Shown here: piece after piece, positions 24,015-33,172 of the stretch
Layout: every line of letters starts with the position of its first letter
Position numbering within the stretch: position 1 is the stretch's first letter
Assembly: GCA_027488905.1 (NCBI GenBank)
Contig: JAIYAT010000035.1
Coordinates: forward strand, 372,001-436,000
Length of the DNA stretch: 64,000 nucleotides
Source of the DNA: Bacteroidota bacterium
GTDB taxonomy: Bacteria > Bacteroidota > Bacteroidia > UKL13-3
Reading direction: 5' to 3'
Position numbers and translations under genes: made by a program
The notes under the pieces: model-generated
Seen by the model: the letters and a program-made list of their open reading frames with translations, nothing else
Told to the model about the DNA's origin: nothing
Databases searched by the model: none

Positions 24015-25004
24015 CTATAGCGCTAAAATAATTAAATCTCGATACTCATCGGGTTGTGGTTTAAGATAATTTTCCCATGCCACTAGGTCCCCAGCACCAA
24101 TTATCCAAATTACATTTTTACGCCATAACATATCCTTTACGTCTAAAATCTGAGCATCTATTTGGGCTACCTTCATAAATTCATACCCCGCAGGGTCGGA
24201 TGGATTTATATCATCAATGACCATAGTATCAGCAACCTTCCAATCCCAATAACTAGGACCAGGAATTTGATTTGGTGCAGATTTTATATCTGAAAGAAAT
24301 TTTGCAAAAGAAACGAATGCACAGGTTTTCCAATGAAAAGCCCTTTCAGTTGCCATTCCAATAGCTAGTGTTGTTTTGCCAACATGAGCTGGTCCATAAA
24401 CAAGGACATGAGTTGGTTTATCCTTTACTTTAATGAAACTTTCAACAGCCTTAACATTTTGCTGATGCATAAGGTGAGGCCATTGTGAAAGCCTACATTG
24501 CCATGGAAACCTTGCTTGCTGAAGGTAAATTTTAACAGGATACCAATAACAAAAGGCTATCATAAGGTAAATCCCTACAGCTATTAAGGCCCATTTTAAT
24601 GAGAAATTTGCATCAAAATATTGGTAAAAACATAAAGCGCCAAGCCAAAAAAAGCAAATATCAGTAAAGGTATCGAAAAAGATGTTTAACCATTTTGGTT
24701 GAAAGGTGTATTGACTTTGTGTATTGAGTTTAACTTTAGCACTATCCTTTTTGAATAATAACGGTCCTAAAAAGTTATAGCCTTCAAAACTAGTCCATAC
24801 AATACCACTAAAATATGCTGCAATATGGTATTGTTCAAAGCAAGTAATATGGTAAAAAATCAAAGCCAATAAAGCTCCTAAAGTAAAATGCCCTAATTGG
24901 TTAGCGAGCCAAGCATAGCTCAAACTAACCCCTCTATATGAGTCCTTTCCAATTAAATCATCTTTAAGCTGGGTTAAAATATCTTTAAGGCTAAGTTTTT
25001 TCAT
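24015..25004 (-). CDS. Membrane-anchored P-loop ATPase, unfamiliar architecture
   Basis: This 329-residue protein joins an N-terminal membrane region of about four hydrophobic helices (roughly residues 38-60, 65-80, 115-135 and 140-160) to a C-terminal nucleotide-binding domain. The latter has Walker A GPAHVGKTTLA (about residues 207-217), Walker B TMVIDDINP (about 266-274) and a sensor-like strand VIWIIGAG followed by DL (about 303-312). The ATPase part looks like a DnaA/IstB-type or STAND-like AAA fold, but I do not recognise the whole protein. A His/Trp/Gln-rich linker (PWQCRLSQWPHLMHQ) joins the two. ATG 25004 is preferred to the upstream ATG at 25061. It is upstream of, and probably co-transcribed with, the PAS kinase; I infer a membrane signalling or remodelling role only from that context. 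Confidence 0.7.
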   Translation of the reverse strand: MKKLSLKDILTQLKDDLIGKDSYRGVSLSYAWLANQLGHFTLGALLALIFYHITCFEQYHIAAYFSGIVWTSFEGYNFLGPLLFKKDSAKVKLNTQSQYTFQPKWLNIFFDTFTDICFFWLGALCFYQYFDANFSLKWALIAVGIYLMIAFCYWYPVKIYLQQARFPWQCRLSQWPHLMHQQNVKAVESFIKVKDKPTHVLVYGPAHVGKTTLAIGMATERAFHWKTCAFVSFAKFLSDIKSAPNQIPGPSYWDWKVADTMVIDDINPSDPAGYEFMKVAQIDAQILDVKDMLWRKNVIWIIGAGDLVAWENYLKPQPDEYRDLIILAL

Positions 25005-25115
25005 GAGGTAAAAATAAATAATGCCCAAGGTTTTGTTTCTTCCATTTAATAAGTAAAACAATACACCTAAACATTCAAATCAACTTTATCCATTATTCAA
25101 AATCGGTTTTCTGAT

Positions 25116-25123
25116 TATATTTG
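25116..25123 (+). promoter_or_regulatory. -7 promoter box of hppD
   Basis: TATATTTG matches TAnnTTTG. Being only 4 bases from the first in-frame ATG (25128), it argues that translation starts at the second ATG, 25152. Confidence 0.45.
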
Positions 25124-25151
25124 CCAAATGGAAAGAAATGAAAAAGAAATT

Positions 25152-26252
25152 ATGTCAGAAACTTCTGATTTTTTACCTTTATTGGGAACAGACTATATAG
25201 AACTTTGGGTTGGTAACGCAAAACAAGCTGCACACTACTATAAAACAGCTTTTGGCTTTCAATGTCTTGCTTATGCTGGACCAGAAACTGGAGTAAAAGA
25301 TAGAACTTCATATGTTTTGGTTCAAAACAAAATGAGATTGATGTTAACCTCTCCATTACATTCCAACTCAGAAATAGCAGAACACCACAAAAAACACGGA
25401 GATGGCGTAAAGGTGCTTGCTTTATGGGTTGATGATGCTTATGACGCATTCGAGCAAACCACAAAAAGAGGAGGAAAACCTTACCTTCAGCCCACAACTT
25501 TAACAGATGCCGATGGCGAAGTTAGAATGAGTGGAATTCACACTTATGGTGAAGTGGTTCATTTGTTTATAGAAAGAAAAAATTATAATGGTGCATTCAT
25601 GCCTGGGTTCAAAAAACTAGAAAGTACTTATAATCCAGAACCGGTTGGTTTATTGTATGTTGACCATTGCGTAGGGAATGTTGGTTGGAACCAAATGAAT
25701 CCTTGGGTAAAGTTTTATGAAGAGGTAATGGGTTTCAAAAATATTTTATCTTTTGATGACAATGATATCTCTACTGAATATTCAGCCTTAATGAGTAAGG
25801 TTATGAGTAATGGAAACGGATATGTTAAGTTTCCTATCAATGAGCCGGCTGAAGGAAAAAGAAAATCGCAAGTTGAAGAATATTTAGAATTCTATGAAGG
25901 CGAAGGAACACAACACATTGCTATTGCTACACAGGATATAGTTTCTACTGTTAAACAATTAATGGCTAGAGGTGTAGAGTTTTTAAAAGTGCCAAATACG
26001 TATTATGATGACTTATTAGACCGAGTTGGCCCTATTGAAGAGGATTTAGAACCTTTGAGAGAACTAGGAATTTTAGTGGATAGAGATGATGAAGGCTATT
26101 TGTTACAGTTGTTTACCAAACCTGTGGAAGATAGACCAACCATGTTCTATGAGATTATCCAACGAAAAGGTGCAAAATCTTTTGGAAAGGGTAATTTCAA
26201 AGCACTTTTCGAAGCAATTGAAAGGGAGCAAGAACTTAGAGGAAATCTTTGA
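25152..26252 (+). CDS. hppD: 4-Hydroxyphenylpyruvate dioxygenase
   Basis: HppD converts 4-hydroxyphenylpyruvate to homogentisate, the substrate of HmgA (1002-2159). The 366-residue protein has two vicinal-oxygen-chelate halves. The catalytic C-terminal half holds the iron ligands His (YVDHCVGNV, about residue 175), His (EGTQHIAIA, about 258) and Glu (TMFYEIIQRKGA, about 338), with the PNTYYD segment near the active site. ATG 25128 is in frame, but 25152 is chosen because it matches the usual family start and leaves room for the -7 box. The gene is monocistronic. Confidence 0.96.
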   Translation: MSETSDFLPLLGTDYIELWVGNAKQAAHYYKTAFGFQCLAYAGPETGVKDRTSYVLVQNKMRLMLTSPLHSNSEIAEHHKKHGDGVKVLALWVDDAYDAFEQTTKRGGKPYLQPTTLTDADGEVRMSGIHTYGEVVHLFIERKNYNGAFMPGFKKLESTYNPEPVGLLYVDHCVGNVGWNQMNPWVKFYEEVMGFKNILSFDDNDISTEYSALMSKVMSNGNGYVKFPINEPAEGKRKSQVEEYLEFYEGEGTQHIAIATQDIVSTVKQLMARGVEFLKVPNTYYDDLLDRVGPIEEDLEPLRELGILVDRDDEGYLLQLFTKPVEDRPTMFYEIIQRKGAKSFGKGNFKALFEAIEREQELRGNL

Positions 26253-26345
26253 TTTTAGGGCTTTACACCTTCTTGTTTTTTACAATCTTTACTTCAAGTT
26301 TTCTTTAACATAAGGAAACAAACTATTTTTACTATTTTCGCGCCA

Positions 26346-28133
26346 ATGGACCATATTAGGAATTTTTGCATTATTGCACATATTGATCACGGGAAAAGTA
26401 CACTTGCAGACAGGTTGCTTGAATACACAAACACAACCTCAAAGCGTGAAATGCAAGCACAGGTTTTAGATGATATGGACCTGGAAAGAGAAAGAGGGAT
26501 TACCATTAAAAGTCATGCTATCCAAATGGATTACAGCTTGGATGGAAAAAAATATACGCTAAATCTGATTGACACACCAGGGCACGTTGATTTTAGTTAT
26601 GAGGTTTCAAGATCAATTGCAGCTTGCGATGGAGCCCTATTAATTGTTGACTCTAGTCAAGGAATACAAGCCCAAACAATTTCAAATTTATACCTTGCTA
26701 TTGACCAAGGATTAGAGATCATTCCAATTCTCAATAAAATTGATTTACCTCACTCAATGCCTGAAGAGGTTAGTGACCAAATCATTGATTTAATAGGCTG
26801 CGATTATACAGATATCTTAAGAGCTTCTGGTAAAACAGGTGCAGGCGTTCATGAAATTCTTAAAGCAATTGTTCACAGAGTTCCAGCGCCCAAAGGAAAT
26901 GCTGAGGCACCTTTAAAGGCTTTAATTTTTGATTCGGTTTTCAACTCTTTTAGAGGCATTATTGCTTATTTTAGGGTGTATGATGGCGTTATTAAAAAGG
27001 GAGACAAGGTGAAATTTATGTCTACTGGCGCTGAGTACATCGCAGAAGAAGTTGGCGTATTAAGATTACAACAAGAACCAAAAGCAGAAATTAGAGCTGG
27101 AGATGTTGGGTATATTATTTCTGGTATTAAAGAAGCAAGAGAAGTTAAAGTTGGGGATACCTTAACCCACATCGACAGGCCTACAAATGAAGCTGTTAAA
27201 GGTTTTGAGGATGTTAAGCCTATGGTTTTTGCTGGTATTTACCCTGTAGATACAGAAGATTTTGAGGAATTAAGAGAAAGCATGTATAAACTGCAATTAA
27301 ATGATGCTTCTTTAACTTTTGAACCAGAGTCGTCTGCTGCGTTAGGATTTGGTTTCCGTTGCGGATTTTTAGGAATGCTGCACATGGAAATTATTCAAGA
27401 ACGTTTGGAACGTGAATTTAAAATGACCGTAATTACCACCGTTCCCAACGTAAGTTACCATGCCTACACCAATAAGGACGAAATGATTGTGGTTAACAAT
27501 CCTAGTGATTTACCTGAACCCAATTATATAGACCATGTTGAAGAGCCTTTTATAAATGCTCAAATCATTACCCATTCTGATTATGTAGGCGCCATAATGG
27601 GCCTTTGTCTTGGAAAAAGAGGAATTCTAAAAGAACAAAAATACCTAACCACCAATAGGGTTGAATTAATTTTTGATATGCCTTTAGCAGAAGTTGTGTT
27701 CGACTTTTTTGATAAACTAAAAACTATTTCAAGAGGGTATGCTTCTTTTGATTACCACCCGATTGGTTATGTGGCTTCCGACTTAGTTAAACTAGACATT
27801 TTACTTAACAAGGAACAAGTGGATGCATTGTCTGCAATTATTCATAGAGATAGAGCTTATGACTTTGGAAAAAGAATTTGTGAAAAATTAAAAGATTTAA
27901 TTCCAAGACATCAGTTCGAAATTCCCGTTCAAGCCTCAATTGGTGCCAAAGTTATTGCAAGAGAATCTATACGCGCCCTAAGAAAAGACGTTACAGCAAA
28001 ATGTTATGGAGGAGATATTTCAAGAAAACGTAAGCTCCTTGAAAAACAAAAAGAAGGTAAAAAACGCATGCGTCAAGTAGGTTCAGTTGAAATTCCTCAA
28101 TCTGCATTCATGGCTGTATTAAAACTTGACTAA
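26346..28133 (+). CDS. lepA: Elongation factor 4 (back-translocating GTPase)
   Basis: This 595-residue ribosomal GTPase has G1 AHIDHGKST (about residues 11-19), the switch region [10 protein letters not shown]3 DTPGHVDF and G4 NKIDLP. It has EF-G-like domains II, III and V and the LepA-specific C-terminal domain ending [18 protein letters not shown] (in part). EF4 remobilises stalled ribosomes. A TATTTTCG box (26333-26340) is close to the -7 consensus, 5 bases before the ATG. folD follows after 12 bases. Confidence 0.98.
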   Translation: MDHIRNFCIIAHIDHGKSTLADRLLEYTNTTSKREMQAQVLDDMDLERERGITIKSHAIQMDYSLDGKKYTLNLIDTPGHVDFSYEVSRSIAACDGALLIVDSSQGIQAQTISNLYLAIDQGLEIIPILNKIDLPHSMPEEVSDQIIDLIGCDYTDILRASGKTGAGVHEILKAIVHRVPAPKGNAEAPLKALIFDSVFNSFRGIIAYFRVYDGVIKKGDKVKFMSTGAEYIAEEVGVLRLQQEPKAEIRAGDVGYIISGIKEAREVKVGDTLTHIDRPTNEAVKGFEDVKPMVFAGIYPVDTEDFEELRESMYKLQLNDASLTFEPESSAALGFGFRCGFLGMLHMEIIQERLEREFKMTVITTVPNVSYHAYTNKDEMIVVNNPSDLPEPNYIDHVEEPFINAQIITHSDYVGAIMGLCLGKRGILKEQKYLTTNRVELIFDMPLAEVVFDFFDKLKTISRGYASFDYHPIGYVASDLVKLDILLNKEQVDALSAIIHRDRAYDFGKRICEKLKDLIPRHQFEIPVQASIGAKVIARESIRALRKDVTAKCYGGDISRKRKLLEKQKEGKKRMRQVGSVEIPQSAFMAVLKLD

Positions 28134-28145
28134 ACCTTTGATCCT

Positions 28146-29006
28146 ATGAAAATACTTAGCGGCTTAGATGTTTCAAAAGCACTTAAAATAGAAATAAAAG
28201 AAAAAGTAGTCGCTCTTAAAACTTCAGGCAAAAAAACTCCTCACCTCGCTGCAATTCTAGTTGGAAACGATGGTGCAAGCATGACTTATGTTGCTGCCAA
28301 AGAAAAAGATTGTCAAGAAGTAGGATTTAATTCTACCGTTTTAAAATTTGACGCAAGTATTTCTGAAGAAGATTTAATAAAGGAAGTAATTAAAATTAAT
28401 GATAATCCAGATATTGATGGCTTGATTGTCCAATTGCCCTTACCAAAACACATCAGCGAAAAAAAGATTACCGAAACTATTAGCTATAAGAAAGATGTAG
28501 ATGGCTTTCACCCAATGAATGTTGGAATGATGTTCAAAGGAATCAAAACTTTTTTGCCAGCTACTCCCTTCGGAATTATTAAGATGTTAGCTTATTATAA
28601 CATCGAAACTTCTGGTAAACATTGTGTAATCATTGGTAGAAGTGATATTGTAGGAAAACCAATGAGTGCCTTAATGTTACAGCAAAATTGTACTGTCACA
28701 GTTTGCCATAGCAAAACTCCTGATGTGAGTGTATTCACAAAACAAGCAGATATTATCATTGCCGCAGTGGGAATGCCAAATTATCTAACTGGAGAAATGG
28801 TAAAAGAAGACGCGGTAGTGATAGACGTTGGCATAACACGTGTGGACGATGCTAGTAATAAAAACGGCTATAAATTAGTTGGTGATGTTTATTTCGAATC
28901 TGTTGCCCCAAAATGCAGTTGGATAACACCAGTTCCAGGCGGTGTTGGGCCAATGACAAGAGTTGGTTTATTGCTAAACACTTTAGAAGCTATAAACTCA
29001 AAGTAG
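28146..29006 (+). CDS. folD: Bifunctional methylenetetrahydrofolate dehydrogenase/cyclohydrolase
   Basis: FolD interconverts 5,10-methylene-, methenyl- and 10-formyl-tetrahydrofolate for purine and formyl-Met synthesis. The 286-residue protein has the catalytic YxxxK (TYVAAKEKDC, about residues 49-58), VQLPLPKHI, KDVDGFHPMN, NADP-binding VIGRSDIVGKPMS and the C-terminal TPVPGGVGPMT. It is co-directional with lepA. A GGTTTGAACC element begins 3 bases after its stop. Confidence 0.97.
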   Translation: MKILSGLDVSKALKIEIKEKVVALKTSGKKTPHLAAILVGNDGASMTYVAAKEKDCQEVGFNSTVLKFDASISEEDLIKEVIKINDNPDIDGLIVQLPLPKHISEKKITETISYKKDVDGFHPMNVGMMFKGIKTFLPATPFGIIKMLAYYNIETSGKHCVIIGRSDIVGKPMSALMLQQNCTVTVCHSKTPDVSVFTKQADIIIAAVGMPNYLTGEMVKEDAVVIDVGITRVDDASNKNGYKLVGDVYFESVAPKCSWITPVPGGVGPMTRVGLLLNTLEAINSK

Positions 29007-29009
29007 CTC

Positions 29010-29019
29010 GGTTTGAACC
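29010..29019 (+). repeat. GGTTTGAACC element 9
   Basis: Exact copy in the short convergent gap between folD and the fructosamine-kinase-like gene; one of two fully intergenic copies. Confidence 0.9.
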
Positions 29020-29030
29020 AAAAAATGTAA

Positions 29031-29903
29031 TTACTTGACCCATTTATTCAAAAGTGCTTGAATACTTGGAAAATAAGCTTGTCCATAATTGTTAAAATGC
29101 ACTAGATGGTAATACATTTTACAAAAATCTAATCTTATTTCCCAATCAGATTGCAAAGGATAAACTGATTGGTAAGCTTCATAAAATTCCATAGGAAAAC
29201 TTCCCACCATTTTAGTCATTGCTAAATCCATTTCTCTGTGACCAAAATATACAGACGGATTTAATAAACAAGGAGCTCCTTCTGCATTTGAAATAACATG
29301 TTCTTTCCAAAAATCACCGTGCAATAAGGAAGGTGGTTCTTCTGGAAATGCAAATTCTACAAACTCAATGAATCGTTCGAATAAACGCATCGTTTCTTGA
29401 GAAAGATGGTACTTATCAGCAACAACTTTTATGTTATTTAACAATCTGTACTTAATAAAGAACTCACCCCAATTAGACATTCTATGGTTAATTTGGGTGC
29501 ATTGACGTAAATAATTATCCTCTGAATACCCAAAATACCTGTTAGAAATTTTATGTTGCTTTGCCAAACCTTCTCCAAGTAAGGCATAAAAATCTTTGTG
29601 AGGGGCGGTTGACTCTATATATTCTAAAACAAAAAAGGTATTTAAACCCAATTCTTGAACACCTATTGGTTTACAAACATCTAAACAATCAGCACTTTTT
29701 AATTCCAATAATCCATTTTTCTCCTTTTCAAAATACCTTGGATACTGTTTAATCGAATGGCATTTAACATAAAACACTCCTTTGTCAGACACAACTTTAT
29801 AGGACTGATTAACCTCACCCCCACTTAAATGGTGTATAGAATAAACCTTTACGGCTTGATTCAGTAATTTTTCTAATACTATTTGAAACAGCGTTGCGTC
29901 CAT
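29031..29903 (-). CDS. Fructosamine-kinase-family protein with altered catalytic residues
   Basis: This 290-residue protein has the fructosamine/ketosamine-3-kinase fold, a protein-kinase relative: SGGEVNQSYKV (about residues 27-37), the ATP-binding Lys in FYVKCH, FFVLEYIES hinge, and the terminal LVHFNNYGQAYF. The catalytic loop is LLHGDFWKEH instead of HGDLWSGN, so the metal-binding Asn is His. The DPA motif after it reads LLNPSVYFGHRE, so the metal-binding Asp is Asn. The Asp of HGD is kept. Family members remove glycation adducts from proteins, but these changes may reduce or redirect kinase activity. Confidence 0.85.
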   Translation of the reverse strand: MDATLFQIVLEKLLNQAVKVYSIHHLSGGEVNQSYKVVSDKGVFYVKCHSIKQYPRYFEKEKNGLLELKSADCLDVCKPIGVQELGLNTFFVLEYIESTAPHKDFYALLGEGLAKQHKISNRYFGYSEDNYLRQCTQINHRMSNWGEFFIKYRLLNNIKVVADKYHLSQETMRLFERFIEFVEFAFPEEPPSLLHGDFWKEHVISNAEGAPCLLNPSVYFGHREMDLAMTKMVGSFPMEFYEAYQSVYPLQSDWEIRLDFCKMYYHLVHFNNYGQAYFPSIQALLNKWVK

Positions 29904-29981
29904 AATTAATCAACCAAATATCAACAAGGTTTTTAATGCATACAAAAATTCTGACTTTTACAAGCCAAACCAAAAAAAGTT

Positions 29982-31349
29982 ATGGCCAAGATATTAATAA
30001 TTGACGACGAAAAAGCAATAAGGAATACACTTCGTGAAATTTTAGAATACGAAGGATACCAAATTGAAGAAGCTAGCAATGGCGAAGAAGGCATTCAAAA
30101 AATTGAATCTGAGGACTTTGACATGGTTTTATGCGATGTGAAAATGCCTAAAATGGACGGTATGGCTGTTCTTGGTAAAGTCAAGGAAATTGACGAAGAT
30201 TTGCCTATTGTAATGATTTCTGGACATGGCAATGTTGAAATGGCTGTTGAGGCAACAAAAAAAGGAGCCTATGATTTTATTGTAAAGCCACCAGATCTAA
30301 ACAAGTTATTGATTATTGTTAGAAACAGTATCGATAAAAAGGAATTGGTAGTTGAAACCAAGGTACTAAGAAGAAGGGCCTCAAAAACCAGAGATATCAT
30401 TGGAGAGTCTCCAGCAATTAAGAATATCTTAGACACCATAGACAAAGTTGCTCCTACAGATGCTAGGGTGTTAATAACAGGTGATAATGGAACAGGAAAA
30501 GAACTTGTTGCCAGATGGATTCATGAAAAGAGCATGCGCTCGAAACAAGCCTTGATTGAAGTAAATTGTGCGGCTATTCCAACTGAATTAATAGAAAGTG
30601 AATTGTTTGGTCACGAAAAAGGCGCCTTTACTTCTGCTATTAAACAACGCATTGGCAAATTTGAACAAGCACACAATGGAACTATTTTTTTAGATGAAGT
30701 TGGAGACATGAGTCTTTCAGCTCAAGCCAAAGTGCTTAGAGCGCTGCAAGAGAACAAAATTACTAGAGTGGGCGGAGAAAAGGACATTGAAGTAGATGTG
30801 AGAATTATTGCAGCAACAAACAAAAACTTACTAAAAGAAATCGAAAAGGGGAATTTTAGAATGGACTTGTACCATAGGATTAGTGTAATTCTAATTCATG
30901 TTCCTTCCTTGCATGATAGAAGAGATGATATTCCTTTGTTGGCAGACAAGTTTATTAAAGAAATTTGTGAAGATGGTGGCTTACCTAAAAAATCATTTAC
31001 CCCACAAGCATTGGAAGAATTTAAAAAATTGAACTTTTCTGGAAACATTAGAGAATTAAGGAATATAGTGGAACGACTTGTAATCTTGGGTCAAACCAGA
31101 ATTACAGTTGAGGATATTCAAAAATTTGCTAGTCCAATAAATGCAAGAGACGAAGAAAAATCTATCTATGAAAGGTTTAACACACTGCAAGACTTTAAAG
31201 AATATGTAGAGCGCATTTTTATTGAAGAAAAACTTAAAAAGAATGGATGGAATGTAGCCAAGACAGCTGCTGAAATAGACATTCAAAGAAGTCACCTCTA
31301 CAATAAAATAGAAAAATATAGCCTAAAACGAGGAGAGGTAAACGACTAA
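29982..31349 (+). CDS. Sigma-54-dependent response regulator (NtrC type)
   Basis: This 455-residue regulator has a receiver domain (about residues 1-120; acidic DDE at 7-9, phospho-acceptor Asp in LCDVKMPKMDG near 53, Lys in IVKPPD) and an AAA+ domain (about 145-385). The AAA+ domain has Walker A GDNGTGKELVA, the sigma-54 contact loop GAFTSA instead of the usual GAFTGA, and Walker B GTIFLDEVGDM. A Fis-type helix-turn-helix follows (NVAKTAAEIDIQRSHLYNKI). It activates sigma-54 promoters on phosphorylation. No cognate kinase is adjacent. Its 3' end overlaps the DUF62 gene by 4 bases. Confidence 0.95.
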   Translation: MAKILIIDDEKAIRNTLREILEYEGYQIEEASNGEEGIQKIESEDFDMVLCDVKMPKMDGMAVLGKVKEIDEDLPIVMISGHGNVEMAVEATKKGAYDFIVKPPDLNKLLIIVRNSIDKKELVVETKVLRRRASKTRDIIGESPAIKNILDTIDKVAPTDARVLITGDNGTGKELVARWIHEKSMRSKQALIEVNCAAIPTELIESELFGHEKGAFTSAIKQRIGKFEQAHNGTIFLDEVGDMSLSAQAKVLRALQENKITRVGGEKDIEVDVRIIAATNKNLLKEIEKGNFRMDLYHRISVILIHVPSLHDRRDDIPLLADKFIKEICEDGGLPKKSFTPQALEEFKKLNFSGNIRELRNIVERLVILGQTRITVEDIQKFASPINARDEEKSIYERFNTLQDFKEYVERIFIEEKLKKNGWNVAKTAAEIDIQRSHLYNKIEKYSLKRGEVND

Positions 31350-32128
31350 TAAAATTCAACAATTATATTAGAACCCTTTCTTAAGCCAAGCAATTGCGCG
31401 CCTCTACCTCTATAAATAGCTATTTCAAGTAAATTCATTTCATTGAAGAGCAGCAGGTCATCGCCTTCTTGCCCTTCATGATAATGAATGCTTATTTTAT
31501 CTATATAATGCCTATTAATGTAAAAAACTTTGAAGTTTCTGCCAGCCCTTTTTTCCTCAAATAACTGTTTAGTAATATTAGTTATACCATTTTGATAATT
31601 GTCTACCAATAATATTGTGCCTATTATTTTACCATCAGGCTCAACAACAGGTGCTAAAGATTTTTTTACGTTTTGAACCAACCCAGGTTCAGCAATTCCT
31701 TCGAAACTTTTTGTTTTTAGAAATTTCTCGATAAAGGGTAAAAAAACATTCTTTTCTGCAAATAACTCATTTTCAGAATATAATTTAGGAGAAATTTTCC
31801 AAACTTCCTCTGGTGTTTCATCAAAAAGAATGCTGAATATTCCATTGTCTGCTCCTATAAAATACTTATCATTAAATTTAACTACCAAAAACTGTTTATG
31901 TAAAACTATGTTAGAATCTATTCCAAGGATATTCCAGGTTCCTGCAGGATATTCATGATAAACCTGTCTTAAATAAAATGCGGCTCCTGTAATATCAAAA
32001 GTTTCTAATTGATGGGTTAATGGAACAAATCTCGAAGTTGGTAAAAGCATGGCAGCTCTACCCTCTATTGCAGCAGCATAATGACTTGCTAAGCCATAAT
32101 CAGAAATAATGGTAATAACTGAACTCAA
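31346..32128 (-). CDS. DUF62 (SAM hydroxide adenosyltransferase-like) protein, active site diverged
   Basis: This 260-residue protein has the two-domain DUF62 layout: N-terminal IISDYGLASHYAAAIEG (family TTDFGxxDHYVA), TFDITGAAFYLRQVY, then IGADNGIFSILF, and a C-terminal beta-barrel with LVDNYQNGITNI. Archaeal enzymes of this family hydrolyse SAM with an Asp-Arg-His triad. Here the Asp is kept (GIDSNIVLHK), but the Arg position is Lys and the His in the FHGRDxF-like loop is replaced (LFAEKNVFLP). I recall similar divergence in other Bacteroidota. The biochemical role is open. It is divergent from phoH. Confidence 0.75.
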   Translation of the reverse strand: MSSVITIISDYGLASHYAAAIEGRAAMLLPTSRFVPLTHQLETFDITGAAFYLRQVYHEYPAGTWNILGIDSNIVLHKQFLVVKFNDKYFIGADNGIFSILFDETPEEVWKISPKLYSENELFAEKNVFLPFIEKFLKTKSFEGIAEPGLVQNVKKSLAPVVEPDGKIIGTILLVDNYQNGITNITKQLFEEKRAGRNFKVFYINRHYIDKISIHYHEGQEGDDLLLFNEMNLLEIAIYRGRGAQLLGLRKGSNIIVEFY

Positions 32129-32135
32129 TTTTTTA

Positions 32136-32143
32136 TATTTTCG
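32136..32143 (+). promoter_or_regulatory. Putative -7 box of phoH
   Basis: TATTTTCG is one base from TAnnTTTG and lies 27 bases before the TTG start. The same TTCG variant precedes lepA (26333-26340). Confidence 0.3.
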
Positions 32144-32170
32144 TACAAATTAACAACAAGCAAACATCAT

Positions 32171-33166
32171 TTGAATACAAAAGAAATTCTTATTGAAGAT
32201 ATTGATGCGGCGGAAGCGCTAGGCGTAAATAATATCAATTTAAAAACCATTCAGAAACATTTTCAAAAAGTAAAGGTAGTGTCTCGTGGCAACCAACTGA
32301 TGCTTGCTGGGCCAGAAAGTGATATGGAATTATTTGAGGAAAAATTCCAGCAAATGATCAATCATATTATTCGTTTTGGTGGCATACAATCTTTGCAATT
32401 AGATGGAATTTTAGCAGGCTCGGTTCAAACCGAAACCGAAAAAGCTGACCATAAAGCCTTGGCTGGCCAAGAAACCGGAGATGTTATAGTTTATGGTAAC
32501 CATGGAAAAGTGATTAGAGCAAAAACTCCAAATCAACGTAAAATGGTAGAGGCCATGAAAACAAATGATATTTTATTTGCGATTGGCCCTGCTGGAACCG
32601 GCAAAACATATACAGCAGTTGCTCTTGCAGTAAAAGCACTTAAAAACAAAGAAATTAAAAGAATCATTCTAGCCAGACCAGCTGTGGAAGCTGGAGAAAA
32701 TTTGGGATTCTTACCAGGTGACTTAAAGGAAAAAATCGACCCCTATTTGCGTCCATTATATGATGCTTTAGATGATATGCTTCCTGCAGATAAGCTTAAA
32801 TCTTTGATAGAAACTCGGGTAATTGAAATTGCTCCAATGGCATTTATGCGAGGAAGAACACTGGATAATGCTTTTGTTATTTTGGATGAGGCTCAAAATG
32901 CTACTGACTTGCAACTTAAAATGTTTTTGACAAGGATGGGGCCTCAAGCGAAGTTTGTAATTACAGGTGATTTAACACAAATTGATTTACCAAAGAAAAG
33001 TATGAGTGGTTTGGTGAAGGCTGTAAAAATTCTAGAAGGAATACATGGAATTACCTTTGCTTATCTAAGTTTTGAGGATGTGGTTAGGCATAAATTGGTT
33101 AGAGAAATTATAAAGGCATATGATAAAAGCGTCGAAAACTTGTTGGATCAAACCAAAAAACCTTAG
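32171..33166 (+). CDS. phoH: PhoH-family ATPase
   Basis: This 331-residue protein has an N-terminal KH-like RNA-binding region (about 1-110) and a PhoH helicase-like ATPase with Walker A GPAGTGKTYTA (about residues 139-149), LARPAVEAGENLGFLPG, Walker B FVILDEAQNAT (about 234-244) and TGDLTQIDLP. PhoH proteins are linked to RNA processing and ribosome maturation (often near ybeY, which is not seen here). It starts at TTG 32171; no ATG is available before the conserved N-terminus. Confidence 0.93.
   Translation: MNTKEILIEDIDAAEALGVNNINLKTIQKHFQKVKVVSRGNQLMLAGPESDMELFEEKFQQMINHIIRFGGIQSLQLDGILAGSVQTETEKADHKALAGQETGDVIVYGNHGKVIRAKTPNQRKMVEAMKTNDILFAIGPAGTGKTYTAVALAVKALKNKEIKRIILARPAVEAGENLGFLPGDLKEKIDPYLRPLYDALDDMLPADKLKSLIETRVIEIAPMAFMRGRTLDNAFVILDEAQNATDLQLKMFLTRMGPQAKFVITGDLTQIDLPKKSMSGLVKAVKILEGIHGITFAYLSFEDVVRHKLVREIIKAYDKSVENLLDQTKKP
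32422..32431 (-). repeat. GGTTTGAACC element 10
   Basis: Exact copy in phoH, read as Val-Gln-Thr; flanks gctc and gaaa. Confidence 0.9.
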
Positions 33167-33172
33167 TATAAA

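Noticed and set aside
24015-25004. Membrane ATPase as an IS21 IstB transposition helper
   Set aside because: No transposase gene or terminal inverted repeats are present, and IstB has no membrane helices.
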